Of a DNA stretch of 64,000 bases, positions 42,613-54,467 are shown in pieces; the first letter of the stretch is position 1; the number at the start of each line of letters is the position of its first letter. Origin of the DNA: Microbacterium sp. LWO13-1.2 (GTDB taxonomy: Bacteria; Actinomycetota; Actinomycetes; Actinomycetales; Microbacteriaceae); NCBI RefSeq assembly GCF_038397725.1, contig NZ_CP151634.1:434001-498000 (forward strand), written 5' to 3'. Position numbers and translations under genes: made by a program. A model generated the notes under the pieces. The model ran no database searches. It was given only the letters and a program-made list of their open reading frames with translations, and had not been told where the DNA came from.

Positions 42613-43581
42613 ATGCGCAGCTCTTCCACACCCGCCCGCGTGCTCACGGTCGTGATCGCCGTCCTCGTCACGCCGATCGCCACGGGAGTCCTCTCCGCCG
42701 GCGGGTACCCCTGGCTGATCGAATTCTCGAGCTACGGCGTTCCCGGCATCAGTCGGCTCATTCTGCCTGCCCTGCTCCAGCTGCTCGCGATCGCCCTCCT
42801 GGTCGGGGTCGTGCTCACCGGGTTGTGGAGTTCGGCGGGTCTGATCGCGGTCGGCGCACTCTCCGTCGTTCCTCTTGTCTACGCGCTCTTCCCCGCGCTC
42901 CTGCTCGAGACGTACCGGTTGATCGCGCGGGTGCTGCCCCGAGAGTGGATCGACGGTCTGAGCTTCGGCATCCCGCTCGCCATATTCCCCGTGCTGGGCA
43001 TGATGGGCGTCGTTCTCGCGATCGTCCGGCGGCGCCCGGAGCCGACCGGAGCGGGATGGTCCGTCGCCGGGCTGATCGGCGCGCCTGCGCTGCTCGCCGT
43101 GGGCGCCATCCTGCTGAGCTGGGGCATCGGCCGGGGCCAGCTGATCGCGCTGCAGCAGTTCCGGTTCGATTTCGCCCCCGATGCGGCGGCCGCCGTGATC
43201 GCCGGCCTCGTGTTCGTGCTCGCCGGAATCGGCGCCACTCGATGGTCCTCATTCGCTCTGGTGCTGCCGGCACTGGCGCTGCTGCTGGTGAGCCTGCTGT
43301 TCGTCGTCCCGGCGACCTCTCATGTGCTCTTCTCCGCGCTGCCGATCGAGATGAGCCGCGCGGCCTCGACTCTGCTGCTGATCGGAGCGGGCACGGCCGT
43401 CGCATTCCTCTATCTCGCGTTCACCGCCGTGCTGCTGCGGGTACGAGCACAGTCCCGCCGGTGGTCGCCGGCGACTCAGCCCGATGCGTCAGCGGCTCAG
43501 CCGTACCCGCCGGCGCCGCATGTCACGCCGTACCCGCCGGCCGCGCCGCCGTATCCGCCCGCGGCGCCGCCGGCGAGCTAG
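42613..43581 (+). CDS. Polytopic membrane protein of unknown function
   Basis: 322 residues with about eight hydrophobic membrane segments and a short cytoplasmic Pro/Ala/Tyr-rich tail (PYPPAPHVTPYPP repeats). No family recognised. ATG 42613 is preferred since GGAGGG lies 7 bp upstream; ATG 42586 also has an AGAGG and would add nine residues. Single gene, divergent from tag. Confidence 0.75.
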   Translation: MRSSSTPARVLTVVIAVLVTPIATGVLSAGGYPWLIEFSSYGVPGISRLILPALLQLLAIALLVGVVLTGLWSSAGLIAVGALSVVPLVYALFPALLLETYRLIARVLPREWIDGLSFGIPLAIFPVLGMMGVVLAIVRRRPEPTGAGWSVAGLIGAPALLAVGAILLSWGIGRGQLIALQQFRFDFAPDAAAAVIAGLVFVLAGIGATRWSSFALVLPALALLLVSLLFVVPATSHVLFSALPIEMSRAASTLLLIGAGTAVAFLYLAFTAVLLRVRAQSRRWSPATQPDASAAQPYPPAPHVTPYPPAAPPYPPAAPPAS

Positions 43582-43615
43582 CGCGCTGCGCCTTCCTCAG
43601 CGCCTTCTCCTGGGG

Positions 43616-44662
43616 TCAGGCGGCGATGGTCGATGCGTCGATCACGAATCGGTAGCGGACATCGGAGGCGAGCACGCGCTCGTAGGCGTCGTTGATCGCG
43701 GATGCCGGAATGACCTCGATGCCAGGGAGGATGCCGTGCTCCGCGCAGAAGTCGAGCATCTCCTGCGTCTCGCGGATGCCGCCGATGTTGGACCCGGCGA
43801 GCGTCTTGTTGCCGCCGATCAGCGACATCACGCCGAGCGACAGCGGCTCTCCGGGGGCGCCGACGCAGACCATCGCGCCTCCCACGTCGAGCAGGCCGAG
43901 GTAGGCACGCAGATCGACGACGGCGCTGACGGTGTTGAGGATCACATCGAAGGACCCGCGCAGCTCCTTGAACGTCGCGGGATCGCCGGTCGCGCGATAG
44001 TGGTCGGCGCCGAGCCGAAGACCGTCGTCCTTCTTGTTCAAGGTCTGCGACAGCACGGTCACTTCCGCGCCGAGGGCGTGCGCGAACTGCACTCCCATGT
44101 GGCCGAGCCCGCCGAGCCCGACGACGGCGACGCGGGTACCCGGTCCGACTTTCCATCGGCGCAGCGGGGAGAAGGTAGTGATGCCGGCGCAGAGCAGCGG
44201 TGCCGCCGCGTCGAGCGGGATCGCGTCGGGGATGCGGACGACGAACGACTCCGTCACCACGACGTTCTCGGAGTAGCCGCCCTGGGTGACGGTGCCGTCG
44301 CGGTCGGTGCTTCCGTAGGTGAACACGGCGCCTTCGGCGCAGAACTGTTCCTCGCCTCGAACACAGCTCGGGCATTCACCGCACGAATTCACCAGGCAGC
44401 CGACGCCGACTCGGTCACCGACGGCGTGCTTCGTCACCTCGGTACCGACGGCCGCGACGACGCCAGCGATCTCGTGGCCTGGCGCGAGCGGGTACTGCTG
44501 CGGCCCCCAGTCGCCCCGGACGGTGTGGATGTCGGAGTGGCAGATACCCGCGAAGGCGATGTCGATCAGCACATCGTGCGGGCCGAGGTCACGGCGCTCG
44601 ATGACGGTACGCGCGAGGGGCGCTGCTTCATTCGGGGCTGCATAGGCGTGGGTGCTGGGCAT
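43616..44662 (-). CDS. Zinc-dependent NAD(P) alcohol dehydrogenase, YahK/cinnamyl type
   Basis: 348 residues. Catalytic zinc site GICHSDIHT (~40) and GHEIAGVV (~65), structural zinc [15 protein letters not shown] (~95-110), nucleotide motif [15 protein letters not shown] (~175). It reduces aldehydes to alcohols in the cytoplasm; broad substrate range is usual for the family. ATG 44662 follows GAAGGAG. No partner gene nearby. Confidence 0.92.
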   Translation of the reverse strand: MPSTHAYAAPNEAAPLARTVIERRDLGPHDVLIDIAFAGICHSDIHTVRGDWGPQQYPLAPGHEIAGVVAAVGTEVTKHAVGDRVGVGCLVNSCGECPSCVRGEEQFCAEGAVFTYGSTDRDGTVTQGGYSENVVVTESFVVRIPDAIPLDAAAPLLCAGITTFSPLRRWKVGPGTRVAVVGLGGLGHMGVQFAHALGAEVTVLSQTLNKKDDGLRLGADHYRATGDPATFKELRGSFDVILNTVSAVVDLRAYLGLLDVGGAMVCVGAPGEPLSLGVMSLIGGNKTLAGSNIGGIRETQEMLDFCAEHGILPGIEVIPASAINDAYERVLASDVRYRFVIDASTIAA

Positions 44663-44781
44663 GGTTGCTCCTTCGTTCTGCGCGGTGCAGTCCGACGATA
44701 GCCGACCCGATCGTGCAGACCCCTGGGGCATGCTGCTCATCCCCGTGCGACGCGCCTGCAGGGTGAAGCTCTGGGCCGCGA

Positions 44782-45321
44782 TCAAACGCGCGTGAGTGGA
44801 AAGTGCGGTGTCGGCGGTAGCTCGACGTCGATCGTGTCTCCGGCGGCCACAGGTCCGCCGCGGGAGACAATACCCATGACCCCGGCGAGTCGGACGACTT
44901 GGCCCTCATCATCGGTCTTGATCACTTGCTTGAGCAGCCCGGATTGAAAATCGTTGATCTGCTGGCACGGGTTGCGGAGGCCTGTGATCGTCACCACCGC
45001 ATCGCCGAAGTGCAGGCGAGCGCCGACGGGAAGTGCGAGCAAGTCGACATCCCGAGTGGTGATGTTCTCGCCGAGTTCACCGGGTACGACGCCGTGACCG
45101 CTCGCGCGCAGTTCGTCGAATAGCTCTCCATGGATCAGGTGCACCTGTCGCAGGTTCGGCTGTGAGGGGTCTGCGGCTACCCGTGAGCGGTGCTGCACGG
45201 TCGCGCCACAGTGCGCATCCCCTTCCACCCCGAGCCCCTCGAGGAGCGTGATCGACTCACGCGTCAGCTTGCTGAAGGTGTGCAAGGCGTGGGAATGAAC
45301 AGCGACAACCCGAGGAGCCAT
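44782..45321 (-). CDS. MOSC-domain protein
   Basis: 179 residues, YiiM-like MOSC domain. Characteristic stretches are [41 protein letters not shown] and the cysteine-containing [13 protein letters not shown], the position that binds the molybdenum cofactor or substrate in this superfamily. Members reduce N-hydroxylated compounds or transfer sulfur; the specific reaction here is unknown. Confidence 0.9.
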   Translation of the reverse strand: MAPRVVAVHSHALHTFSKLTRESITLLEGLGVEGDAHCGATVQHRSRVAADPSQPNLRQVHLIHGELFDELRASGHGVVPGELGENITTRDVDLLALPVGARLHFGDAVVTITGLRNPCQQINDFQSGLLKQVIKTDDEGQVVRLAGVMGIVSRGGPVAAGDTIDVELPPTPHFPLTRV

Positions 45322-45380
45322 GCCTCGATCGTTCCACGAAACATCGGGACTCTCGACCGGCCCGCCTTCAGCAAGACGCC

Positions 45381-47447
45381 CTAGCGCTTCGCCTTCTTCA
45401 GCGCCTTCTCCTGCACCGGGGCGTTCCCCGAGGCGGCGAGATCGGCGTAATAGGCGCGTGCCTCGTCCTGGCGCTCGGCCTCGGCCCCCGAAGCGATCGG
45501 CGCACGCACGTGCTCGGGCTCGTAGCCGAAGGCGTTCACGAGGTCGAGCGCGTAAGGCCGCAGCCGTGCGCAGAGCCGGTCGATGTAACTCGACACGGCC
45601 GCTGCCCGCTGCGTCGACAGACGCCCATTGATGAGATGCCAGGCGAGGTGCTTCTCGACGAGCTGCAGACCGAAGAGGTCGCGCAGCCAGGTGAGCACCT
45701 TCTTCGTCTCGGCATCCTCGATGCTGTGCACGGCGTCGGTGAACGCCTCCCACTGCAAGAGCTCGCCGTGCGCACGAGCCGCCTCGATGAGCTCGGCCTG
45801 GTTTTCATTGAAGAGGCGGGCACCGAGCGCCTTGTCCTTGGCGCCGGGGCGCAGGCGTCCGGCGATGTCGGCCACCATCTGCTGCACGCGGTCGGCGAGC
45901 AGCTCGTGCTGCTGCTCCTCGCGGAGACCCTTCTCGACCGAGCGGGCGGTCGAGCCGAGGTCGGCGACGGCCTGCCCGAACTGACGGAGTCCCGCGCCGT
46001 GGAACACCTTGCCGGCGGTCTGCTCGACCGCGAACTTCGCCAGGGCCGCGGCATCCTTGCCCTGGAACTGCTTCGCGTAGTCGGTGAGCAGGCGCTTGCC
46101 GACGAGCTGCAGGAGAATGTTGTTGTCGCCCTCGAAGGTGACGTAGATGTCGAGGTCCTGACGCAGCCCGACCAGCCGGTTCTCGAACATGAAGCCGGCA
46201 CCGCCGCACGCCTCGCGCGCTTCCTGCATGGTGTCGAGCGCATGCCAGGTCGACAGCGGCTTGAGAGCGGCAGCGAGCGTCTCGAGGTCCTCACGGTCAT
46301 CCGGGGTGTCGGTGCGTCCGGAGAAGACGCCGTCGAACTTCTGCAGGAACTCGTCGTGCGCGAAGATCTGAGCGTAGGTGGTCGCCAGACGCGGCAGCAG
46401 CCGGCGCTGGTGCTTGCCGTAGTCGAGCAGGACGACCTCCTGCCCGTCGACGCCGTCGAACTGACGGCGCTGCGACGCGTAGGTGATCGCGATGTGCAGA
46501 CCGAGGGCGGATGCCCAGCAGGCCGCACCGTCGAGGGAGACGCGCCCCTGCACCAGCGTGCCGAGCATCGTGAAGAATCGGCGGCCGGGGCTGTCGATCG
46601 CGCTCGAGTAGGTGCCGTCGGCGGTGACATCGCCGTAGCGGTTCAGCAGGTTCGTGCGCGGGATGCGAACGTGGTCGAAGGTCAGACGGCCGTTGTCGAT
46701 GCCGTTCAATCCTCCCTTGAGCCCGTCATCCTCACGGGTGATCCCGGGAAGGTCGTTCCCGTCCTCCCCGCGGAGCGGCACGTAGAAGCAGTGCACGCCG
46801 TGGCTCACGCCGTTCGTGATCAGCTGCGCGAACACGGTCGCGGCGATGCCGTGCAACGCGGCGTTGCCGAGGTACTCCTTCGTCGCGCCGCGGAACGGCG
46901 TGTGGATGACGAATTCCTCGGTTGCCGGGTCGTAGGTCGCGGTCGTGCCGGCCGACGCCACGTCGGAGCCGTGCCCGATCTCGGTCATGGCGAAGGCGCC
47001 AGGGATCGAGAGATCCATCACACCGGGAAGCCACTTCTCGTGATGCTCCTTCGTGCCGAGCTGCAGGATGGCCGAGCCGAACAGGCCCCACTGCACGCCG
47101 GACTTGATCTGAAGGCTCGGATCGGCGACGACGAGCTCTTCGAAGCCGGCGATGTTCGCGCCGTTGTTCTCCTCGCCGCCCAGCGACTTCGGGAACGCGC
47201 GGTGCACGGTCTTGTTCTCGACGAGCAGGTGCAGCTGGCTGAGCACACGCTCGCGGTGCTCGTCCATGCCGAGCTCGTCCTTGCGCCAGAACGCCGGGTC
47301 CTTGATCATCTCGCGCGCCTGCCGACGAGTGTCGGCCCAGGTGCCCAGCAGGAGTTCGTTGACGGCATCGACGTCGATCTGCGGAGTGTTCTCCGCGTCG
47401 TTCGTCAGGCTGGGGGTCGTCGTAGGACGGACGGCGGCGTCGACCAT
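45381..47447 (-). CDS. Acyl-CoA dehydrogenase/oxidase
   Basis: 688 residues, the length of acyl-CoA oxidases rather than of ~400-residue dehydrogenases. It catalyses the first step of fatty acid beta-oxidation with FAD. Visible are FAMTEIGHGSDVASAGTTATYD (substrate/FAD loop), FDHVRIPRTNLLNRYGDV, SQRRQF and the C-terminal domain with CGGAGFMFENRL and TFEGDNNILLQLVGKRLL. ATG 47447 is chosen because AGAGGA lies 8 bp upstream; ATG 47453 overlaps that site. Confidence 0.92.
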   Translation of the reverse strand: MVDAAVRPTTTPSLTNDAENTPQIDVDAVNELLLGTWADTRRQAREMIKDPAFWRKDELGMDEHRERVLSQLHLLVENKTVHRAFPKSLGGEENNGANIAGFEELVVADPSLQIKSGVQWGLFGSAILQLGTKEHHEKWLPGVMDLSIPGAFAMTEIGHGSDVASAGTTATYDPATEEFVIHTPFRGATKEYLGNAALHGIAATVFAQLITNGVSHGVHCFYVPLRGEDGNDLPGITREDDGLKGGLNGIDNGRLTFDHVRIPRTNLLNRYGDVTADGTYSSAIDSPGRRFFTMLGTLVQGRVSLDGAACWASALGLHIAITYASQRRQFDGVDGQEVVLLDYGKHQRRLLPRLATTYAQIFAHDEFLQKFDGVFSGRTDTPDDREDLETLAAALKPLSTWHALDTMQEAREACGGAGFMFENRLVGLRQDLDIYVTFEGDNNILLQLVGKRLLTDYAKQFQGKDAAALAKFAVEQTAGKVFHGAGLRQFGQAVADLGSTARSVEKGLREEQQHELLADRVQQMVADIAGRLRPGAKDKALGARLFNENQAELIEAARAHGELLQWEAFTDAVHSIEDAETKKVLTWLRDLFGLQLVEKHLAWHLINGRLSTQRAAAVSSYIDRLCARLRPYALDLVNAFGYEPEHVRAPIASGAEAERQDEARAYYADLAASGNAPVQEKALKKAKR

Positions 47448-47614
47448 GAGCATTCCTCTCAAGGAGAAGTAGGGATGCTCATATCGTAGGTCTGCGACAA
47501 CATCAGGGGAACTCCACTGTGAGCATCCTCCAACGCGATGCAGGGGCTGCTCCGGTTCCGGTTGTCGGCTCGCGACAGCAACGCGCGCGCGGGCCGATCA
47601 GGACGAGCGGATGC

Positions 47615-48469
47615 TCACGGCGCGAGCGCTGCCGCCACGATCGCTGCGTAGGCCTGCTGCCCTGCCGCGTTCGGATGGAAACCGCGGTCCACCGTCGGCT
47701 TGCCTGAGACGAGGCCGCTGATCCAGCGATCCCCCGTGTCGCACAGCGCGTGTCCGGTGAAGCCCTGAGTGACATCGACATACCGGACCCCTGGATCGCC
47801 GGTCTGGCCGACGTATCCGGCGACGCCCGTCTGCACTGCGGTGTTCACACCCATCAGCCCCGCGTTGACCCCCGCTGCCTGCGCCGCGTTGAACTTCACC
47901 GAGACACCCTGGTAGTTCCCCACGCTGCAGGAGTCGGCGAACGCACCGAAGAGCATCGGGTAACCGGTGACCACGATCAGGGCGTTCGGAGCGAGCGTGC
48001 GCACAGCGACCAGCACTTGTGCGATGCCCAGCGGCACACCCTGCAGAGCGACGCCCGCGGCGCTCATCGCCGCCCCGCACGCCGCAGCAGTGCCGGCACT
48101 GCTGCACGCAGTGAGCACCCCCTGCCAGTCGAGATCGTTGACTCCGGCGGTGAGGGTCACGAGTTGTGTTGCCGGGCCGAGGTCTCCGAGCTGCTGCGCC
48201 ACGACGTCCTGAGTGCTGGCGCCGGCACAGGCGCTCGATGCCACCGGTACCCCCGCCATGCCGGCCAGGAGCATCGGGTAGGACTTCTTCGAACGCAGGC
48301 ACTCCTGGTCGACGTACGGAAGGTTGCCGGTGCCCGCTGCCTCGGAGTCGCCGATGGCGACGTACGTCACCCCGCCCGGATCATCCGCCAGGGCCGGAGA
48401 TGCTCCTCCGATGAGGGCTGCTCCGCCCAGAGTCAGTGCTGCGAGCATGGCGATGAGGCGTCGCTTCAT
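47615..48469 (-). CDS. Secreted SGNH/GDSL hydrolase
   Basis: 284 residues with a clear Sec signal peptide (KRRLIAMLAALTLGGAALIGGASPALA). SGNH blocks: block I AIGDSEAAGTG near residue 40, Gly in CAGAST, Asn in TAGVNDLDW and the Asp/His pair in DRGFHPNAAGQ near residue 265. Six or more cysteines suggest disulfides. It is an exported esterase or lipase like SCO1725-type actinobacterial enzymes. ATG 48469 has GGGGACCACC ahead of it. Confidence 0.9.
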   Translation of the reverse strand: MKRRLIAMLAALTLGGAALIGGASPALADDPGGVTYVAIGDSEAAGTGNLPYVDQECLRSKKSYPMLLAGMAGVPVASSACAGASTQDVVAQQLGDLGPATQLVTLTAGVNDLDWQGVLTACSSAGTAAACGAAMSAAGVALQGVPLGIAQVLVAVRTLAPNALIVVTGYPMLFGAFADSCSVGNYQGVSVKFNAAQAAGVNAGLMGVNTAVQTGVAGYVGQTGDPGVRYVDVTQGFTGHALCDTGDRWISGLVSGKPTVDRGFHPNAAGQQAYAAIVAAALAP

Positions 48470-48488
48470 GGTGGTCCCCTTGATCTCG

Positions 48489-48509
48489 CCGGTTCCCCAG
48501 AACCGGTTC
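48489..48509. promoter_or_regulatory. Palindrome upstream of the SGNH hydrolase gene
   Basis: CCGGTTC-CCCA-GAACCGG, directly followed by TTC so that GAACCGGTTC forms a second perfect palindrome. It lies 20 bp upstream of the start codon, where it could be a leader hairpin or an operator. No regulator is suggested by the neighbours. Confidence 0.4.
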
Positions 48510-48703
48510 GTCGACACCGTCGTCGGCGAGATGGGGCCAACACTAGACCTGTCGTATTGCGCGCACCAGGGCATCTTCCATCGCTGTGAAGAGGCGCCGG
48601 CGATCGAGACGCGGTGCGAGGTCAGGAATGCATCTCCCACGGCAACGGCGGGTGCCTTTTCGACCCCGCACCGCGACGGATCGGGCAGAGCAGTGCGGCC
48701 CGC

Positions 48704-50707
<2,004 letters not shown>

Positions 50708-50837
50708 CCGTCCAGCCTAACGACCGGCGCCGACGTCGGCTGGCGTCATCCACAGGCCGACACATGGACTTCGGGGAACCGGGGCCGGGCCTGCCTGACG
50801 GCCTTAGGTTGGAGACAAACGCCCGAAGGAGCATTCG

Positions 50838-51152
50838 ATGACCGACACGACCGCCACCTCCGTCGTCACCCGCAACGACGAGCTCTCCCGCTATGAGATC
50901 CGCACCGACGGCACCCTCGCCGGATTCGCGGAGTTCGATCGACGACCGGGAGAGATCCGTTTCACCCACACCGAGGTCGATCCCGCCTTCCAGGGCCAAG
51001 GGCTCGCCGGGCGGCTCGCGGCAGACGCACTGGCGGATGCCGCGGCATCCGGTGACGTCATCGTGCCGTTCTGCCCCTACATCGCCAAGTACCTGCAGAC
51101 GCACGAGATCGAGGGCGCGAAGATCCGCTGGCCCGAGCGTCGAGGAGCCTGA
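50838..51152 (+). CDS. Small GNAT-family N-acetyltransferase
   Basis: 104 residues, the short YidJ-type acetyltransferase fold (Gcn5-related, PF14542-like). GQGLAGRLAADALADA is the acetyl-CoA loop and VPFCPYIAKYLQTH the family end motif. Substrate unknown. ATG 50838 is preceded by GAAGGAG. Divergent from recQ. Confidence 0.9.
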   Translation: MTDTTATSVVTRNDELSRYEIRTDGTLAGFAEFDRRPGEIRFTHTEVDPAFQGQGLAGRLAADALADAAASGDVIVPFCPYIAKYLQTHEIEGAKIRWPERRGA

Positions 51153-51163
51153 CCGGGCGGGGG

Positions 51164-51538
51164 CTACTGGAGGCAGGTCCCCTTGTAGTACCCGTCGAGG
51201 GCGCTACCCGCCGCCGCCACCTCACGGTCGTACTCGGCGAGCAGCGCAGCGGGATCGTCGTCGATGGTCTCGGCCGCGCTGTTCAGATATCCGATCCATA
51301 CCTCCAGGTCGTCGGCCAGCTCCGACGTCGGTTCGAGCTTCTCGACGAGGGAAAGACGCGTCCGCGCTGTCTCTGCGTCGTCCGCACCGGGGATCAACGG
51401 GGTGAACGCCACGGCTGCGGTCTCGTTGGCGTCATGCAGCGGACCGCAGAATCCCGCATCGCCGCCGGAGGCGCAGCCGGCTGCAGCGAGAGTTGTGGCG
51501 AGCGCAAGTGACATCAGGATCGGGCGTCGAGCGAGCAT
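51164..51538 (-). CDS. Small lipoprotein
   Basis: 124-residue precursor with lipobox AAAGC near residue 22; mature part ~100 residues, acidic, two more cysteines (FCGPL, GTCLQ) that may pair. No family recognised. Convergent with the GNAT gene, stops 11 bp apart. Confidence 0.75.
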   Translation of the reverse strand: MLARRPILMSLALATTLAAAGCASGGDAGFCGPLHDANETAAVAFTPLIPGADDAETARTRLSLVEKLEPTSELADDLEVWIGYLNSAAETIDDDPAALLAEYDREVAAAGSALDGYYKGTCLQ

Positions 51539-51612
51539 GCGGCCGAGTCTACGCAGCCCTCCGGTAGGGCTGACGGCATTAGTTTGGACGTACCCACGTG
51601 AAGGAGCAACCG

Positions 51613-52590
51613 ATGAGCGACCTCGCAGACGGCGCACGCGTCGACGGGCCCGGCACGCCGGGAGACGGTCGAACGATCGGACAGCGCCGGATCATTCTGG
51701 AGCCGCGCGAGGTGCCGCTCGGCGGCGTGCGCGGGATGAACGTGCTGCGCGCTCTCCCGCACCGCAACCTGCCGACGATCGGCGCCTGGTGCTTCCTCGA
51801 CCGGTTCGGTCCGGCCCAGACCCGGATGCGGGTGGAGCCGCACCCGCACTTCGGGCTGCAGACGGTGACCTGGCCTCTCGTCGGCGAGATCCGCCACCGC
51901 GACTCCCTCGGCAGCGATGCGGACCTGCGCCGCGGCCAGCTGAATCTGATGACGGCCGGGAACGGCATCTCGCACTCCGAATACTCGATCGGCGACGACC
52001 CGGTTCCGCTGGACGCGCTGCAGCTCTGGGTGGTCCTGCCCGAGTCCGCCCGGCACGGCGACGGCGGATTCGAGCGGCACACGTCGTTGCCCACGCTCGA
52101 TCTGCCGTCGATCGCAGGGACGGATGCCACTGCCACCGTTGTACTCGGCGAGTTCGCCGGGACCCGATCGCCGGCGACGGTGCACACCCCGATCGTCGGC
52201 GCGGAGATCAGAGTGCCTGCCGGGACCCGGCTGACGCTGCCACTGCGCGCGGATTGGGAGCACGCCGTGATGCTCGTCGACGGCGCGGTGTCGGTCGCAT
52301 CGCACTCGATGGCGCTCAACGACCTGCTGTACCTCGGCGATTCACGGGACGGTGTGGAGGTGTCGTCCGCCGAGGGCGCGCTGCTGTTCCTCATCGGCGG
52401 CGAACCGTTCGAGGAGGACCTCGTGATGTGGTGGAACTTCGCCGCCCGCACGCACGACGAGATCGCCTCCGCTCGGGAGGACTGGGAGGCGGCATCCGCA
52501 CGCTTCGGCGTGGTCCCCGGCCACGATGAGCGCATTCCGGCTCCGCCGCTCCCGCCGGTGCGCCTGCTGCCACGGACCCGCACGATCTGA
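51613..52590 (+). CDS. Pirin-family protein
   Basis: 325 residues with two cupin domains. The first carries the metal-binding His pattern HPHFGLQTVTWPLVGEIRHRDSLG and the family segment LMTAGNGISHSE. Bacterial pirins have quercetinase or regulatory roles; which applies here is open. ATG 51613 with AAGGAG 7 bp upstream; divergent from the lipoprotein gene. Confidence 0.9.
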   Translation: MSDLADGARVDGPGTPGDGRTIGQRRIILEPREVPLGGVRGMNVLRALPHRNLPTIGAWCFLDRFGPAQTRMRVEPHPHFGLQTVTWPLVGEIRHRDSLGSDADLRRGQLNLMTAGNGISHSEYSIGDDPVPLDALQLWVVLPESARHGDGGFERHTSLPTLDLPSIAGTDATATVVLGEFAGTRSPATVHTPIVGAEIRVPAGTRLTLPLRADWEHAVMLVDGAVSVASHSMALNDLLYLGDSRDGVEVSSAEGALLFLIGGEPFEEDLVMWWNFAARTHDEIASAREDWEAASARFGVVPGHDERIPAPPLPPVRLLPRTRTI

Positions 52591-52638
52591 GGCCCGCTCA
52601 CACGAGCCCCGACGCCACCAGCGGTCGGATGCCGCGAA

Positions 52639-54096
52639 TCAGCCGCGCTCCGGCGTATGCACCCGCGCAAGGAACCGGTCGGTGCGAGGCGACGGTGCCC
52701 GCGGATCGAGCAGGGACACGACGATCGTGACGACCGCGGCGAGGGGAATCGTCCACGCGGCCGGCTGCGCGAGGTACGGTGCCGCCACTCCGACTCCCCC
52801 GATCGCCGCATGCACGAGCAGCGCGAGTCCGGCCGCGAGACCCCCGGACAGCATCCCCGCCACCGCACCGCGGGCGGTGAGCCCGCGCCACCACACCCCC
52901 AACAGCACGACAGGTGACAGCGTCGACGCCGCCACGACGAAGACGACACCGACGCTGGACCCCAGTCCGGCCGGCGCCGTGAGCAACGCGACCGCGAGCG
53001 GCACCAACGCGCACAGGACGGCGGACAGGCGGAACGAGCGCACCGACCCGGAGAACACGTCCTGGCTGATCACGCCGGCGAGCGACACCACGATCCCCGC
53101 CGAAGTCGCGAGGAACGCGGCGAATGCTCCGGCCACGATGAGCGCCGTGAGCAGTTCGCCGAGCAGGCTGGGGAAGACGCGCGAGGGGAGCTGCAGCACG
53201 ACGGTGTCGGCGAGACCGGGGACTGCGAGGTCGGGAGCGGCGATACGCGCCAGCAGGCCCATCGTGCTCGAAACCGCGTAGAACGCGCTCACCATGGCGA
53301 TGACGATCACGGTCGTCCGTCGCGCCGACACTCCGTTCGGGCTCGTGTAGAACCGCACCAGAACGTGCGGCAGGCCCATGGTTCCGAGCAGCAGCGCGAG
53401 CAGGAGGGATGCCGTCTCATAGGCGTCGAAACCCGAGGGACCGGCCTCGGCGGGGAAGACCAGCGCAGGATCGAACTCATGCGGCCCGCCGCTCAGCGCG
53501 AAGGCGATGAAGACGACCGGCACGAGCAGCGCCGTGAGCTTGAGCCAGTACTGGAACGCCTGCACATAGGTGATCGCGCGCATGCCGCCGGCAGCCACCG
53601 CCGCCGCCACGAGCACGGCCACCGTGACCGCTCCGACCCACTCGGGTACCCCTGCCACGACGAGCAGGGTGATCCCTGCCCCGTGCAGCTGCGGCACGAT
53701 GTACAGCCAGCCGATGATGAGCACCGCGATGCTCGTCACCCGTCGAGCCGCAGTCGACTCCAGTCGTGCCTCGATGAAATCGGGGATCGTGTAGGCGCCA
53801 CTGCGTCGAAGCGGCGCGGCGACGAACGCGAGCACCAGCAGATACCCGGCTGCATAGCCGATGGGGAACCAGAACCCCCTGGCGCCGTCGAGCAGCACGA
53901 GCCCCGACAGGCCGAGGAACGTGCCGGCCGAGAGATACTCCCCGCTGATCGCCGACGCGTTCCAGACCGGCCGCACGGTGCGCGACGCCACGAAGAAGTC
54001 GCTCGTCGTTCGCGAGATGCGCAGTCCGTACACCCCGATGAGCAGCGTCGCCGCGACGACGAGCGCGACGCCCACCAGGTCCATGGCCGCGTTCAT
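52639..54096 (-). CDS. Sodium:solute symporter (SSS family)
   Basis: 485 residues, about 13 membrane segments, typical of the cation/monocarboxylate branch (ActP/MctP-like). Recognised by NASAISGEYLSAGTFLG, IPDFIEARLES, GGMRAITYVQAFQYWLK and LPHVLVRFYTSPN. Acetate, pyruvate, lactate or propionate are the likely substrates. Its start overlaps the small partner gene (ATGA), and the two-component system genes lie directly upstream in the same direction, which favours a substrate sensed by that system. Confidence 0.9.
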   Translation of the reverse strand: MNAAMDLVGVALVVAATLLIGVYGLRISRTTSDFFVASRTVRPVWNASAISGEYLSAGTFLGLSGLVLLDGARGFWFPIGYAAGYLLVLAFVAAPLRRSGAYTIPDFIEARLESTAARRVTSIAVLIIGWLYIVPQLHGAGITLLVVAGVPEWVGAVTVAVLVAAAVAAGGMRAITYVQAFQYWLKLTALLVPVVFIAFALSGGPHEFDPALVFPAEAGPSGFDAYETASLLLALLLGTMGLPHVLVRFYTSPNGVSARRTTVIVIAMVSAFYAVSSTMGLLARIAAPDLAVPGLADTVVLQLPSRVFPSLLGELLTALIVAGAFAAFLATSAGIVVSLAGVISQDVFSGSVRSFRLSAVLCALVPLAVALLTAPAGLGSSVGVVFVVAASTLSPVVLLGVWWRGLTARGAVAGMLSGGLAAGLALLVHAAIGGVGVAAPYLAQPAAWTIPLAAVVTIVVSLLDPRAPSPRTDRFLARVHTPERG

Positions 54097-54467
54097 TCGC
54101 GAGCCAGCAGCGCACGATAGCGCCGCTCATTGCGAGCCGCGGTGCGCAGGTAGAGCACCGCGAACACGAGGATGATCGGATAGAACGCATACGCCTGGAG
54201 CAGCCACGACAGGGGAAGACCCCACACCAGGATCTGCCCGATCTCGGGAATCAAGGCGATCGTCAGCGTCAGCGCCACCACCACGAGCACGAAGCCGGCG
54301 ATCGTGCCGAGCGCGAGGCGGAGCTGGCTGCGCATGAGCGCTCGAGCGTAGACGGCATCCGCCTCGTCCACCGGCGAACCGGGCAGCGCGATGCCGCGGG
54401 TCGATGTCGGCGTCCGCCGAGCGGGGAGATCGGCAGTCACCCGTACGCGCTTGGGGGTCGCCGTCAT
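54093..54467 (-). CDS. Small membrane partner of the symporter
   Basis: 124 residues: a soluble ~45-residue start and two membrane segments (LGTIAGFVLVVVALTLTIAL and YAFYPIILVFAVLYL). Small two-segment proteins of the DUF485 type regularly precede SSS symporter genes and are needed for or regulate transport. Overlaps both neighbours by ATGA, so it is translated with them. Confidence 0.82.
   Translation of the reverse strand: MTATPKRVRVTADLPARRTPTSTRGIALPGSPVDEADAVYARALMRSQLRLALGTIAGFVLVVVALTLTIALIPEIGQILVWGLPLSWLLQAYAFYPIILVFAVLYLRTAARNERRYRALLARE

Noticed and set aside
45510..47489. 659-codon plus-strand frame opposite the acyl-CoA oxidase gene
   Set aside because: Low-complexity shadow frame with no motif; the minus strand carries a full-length, motif-complete enzyme.
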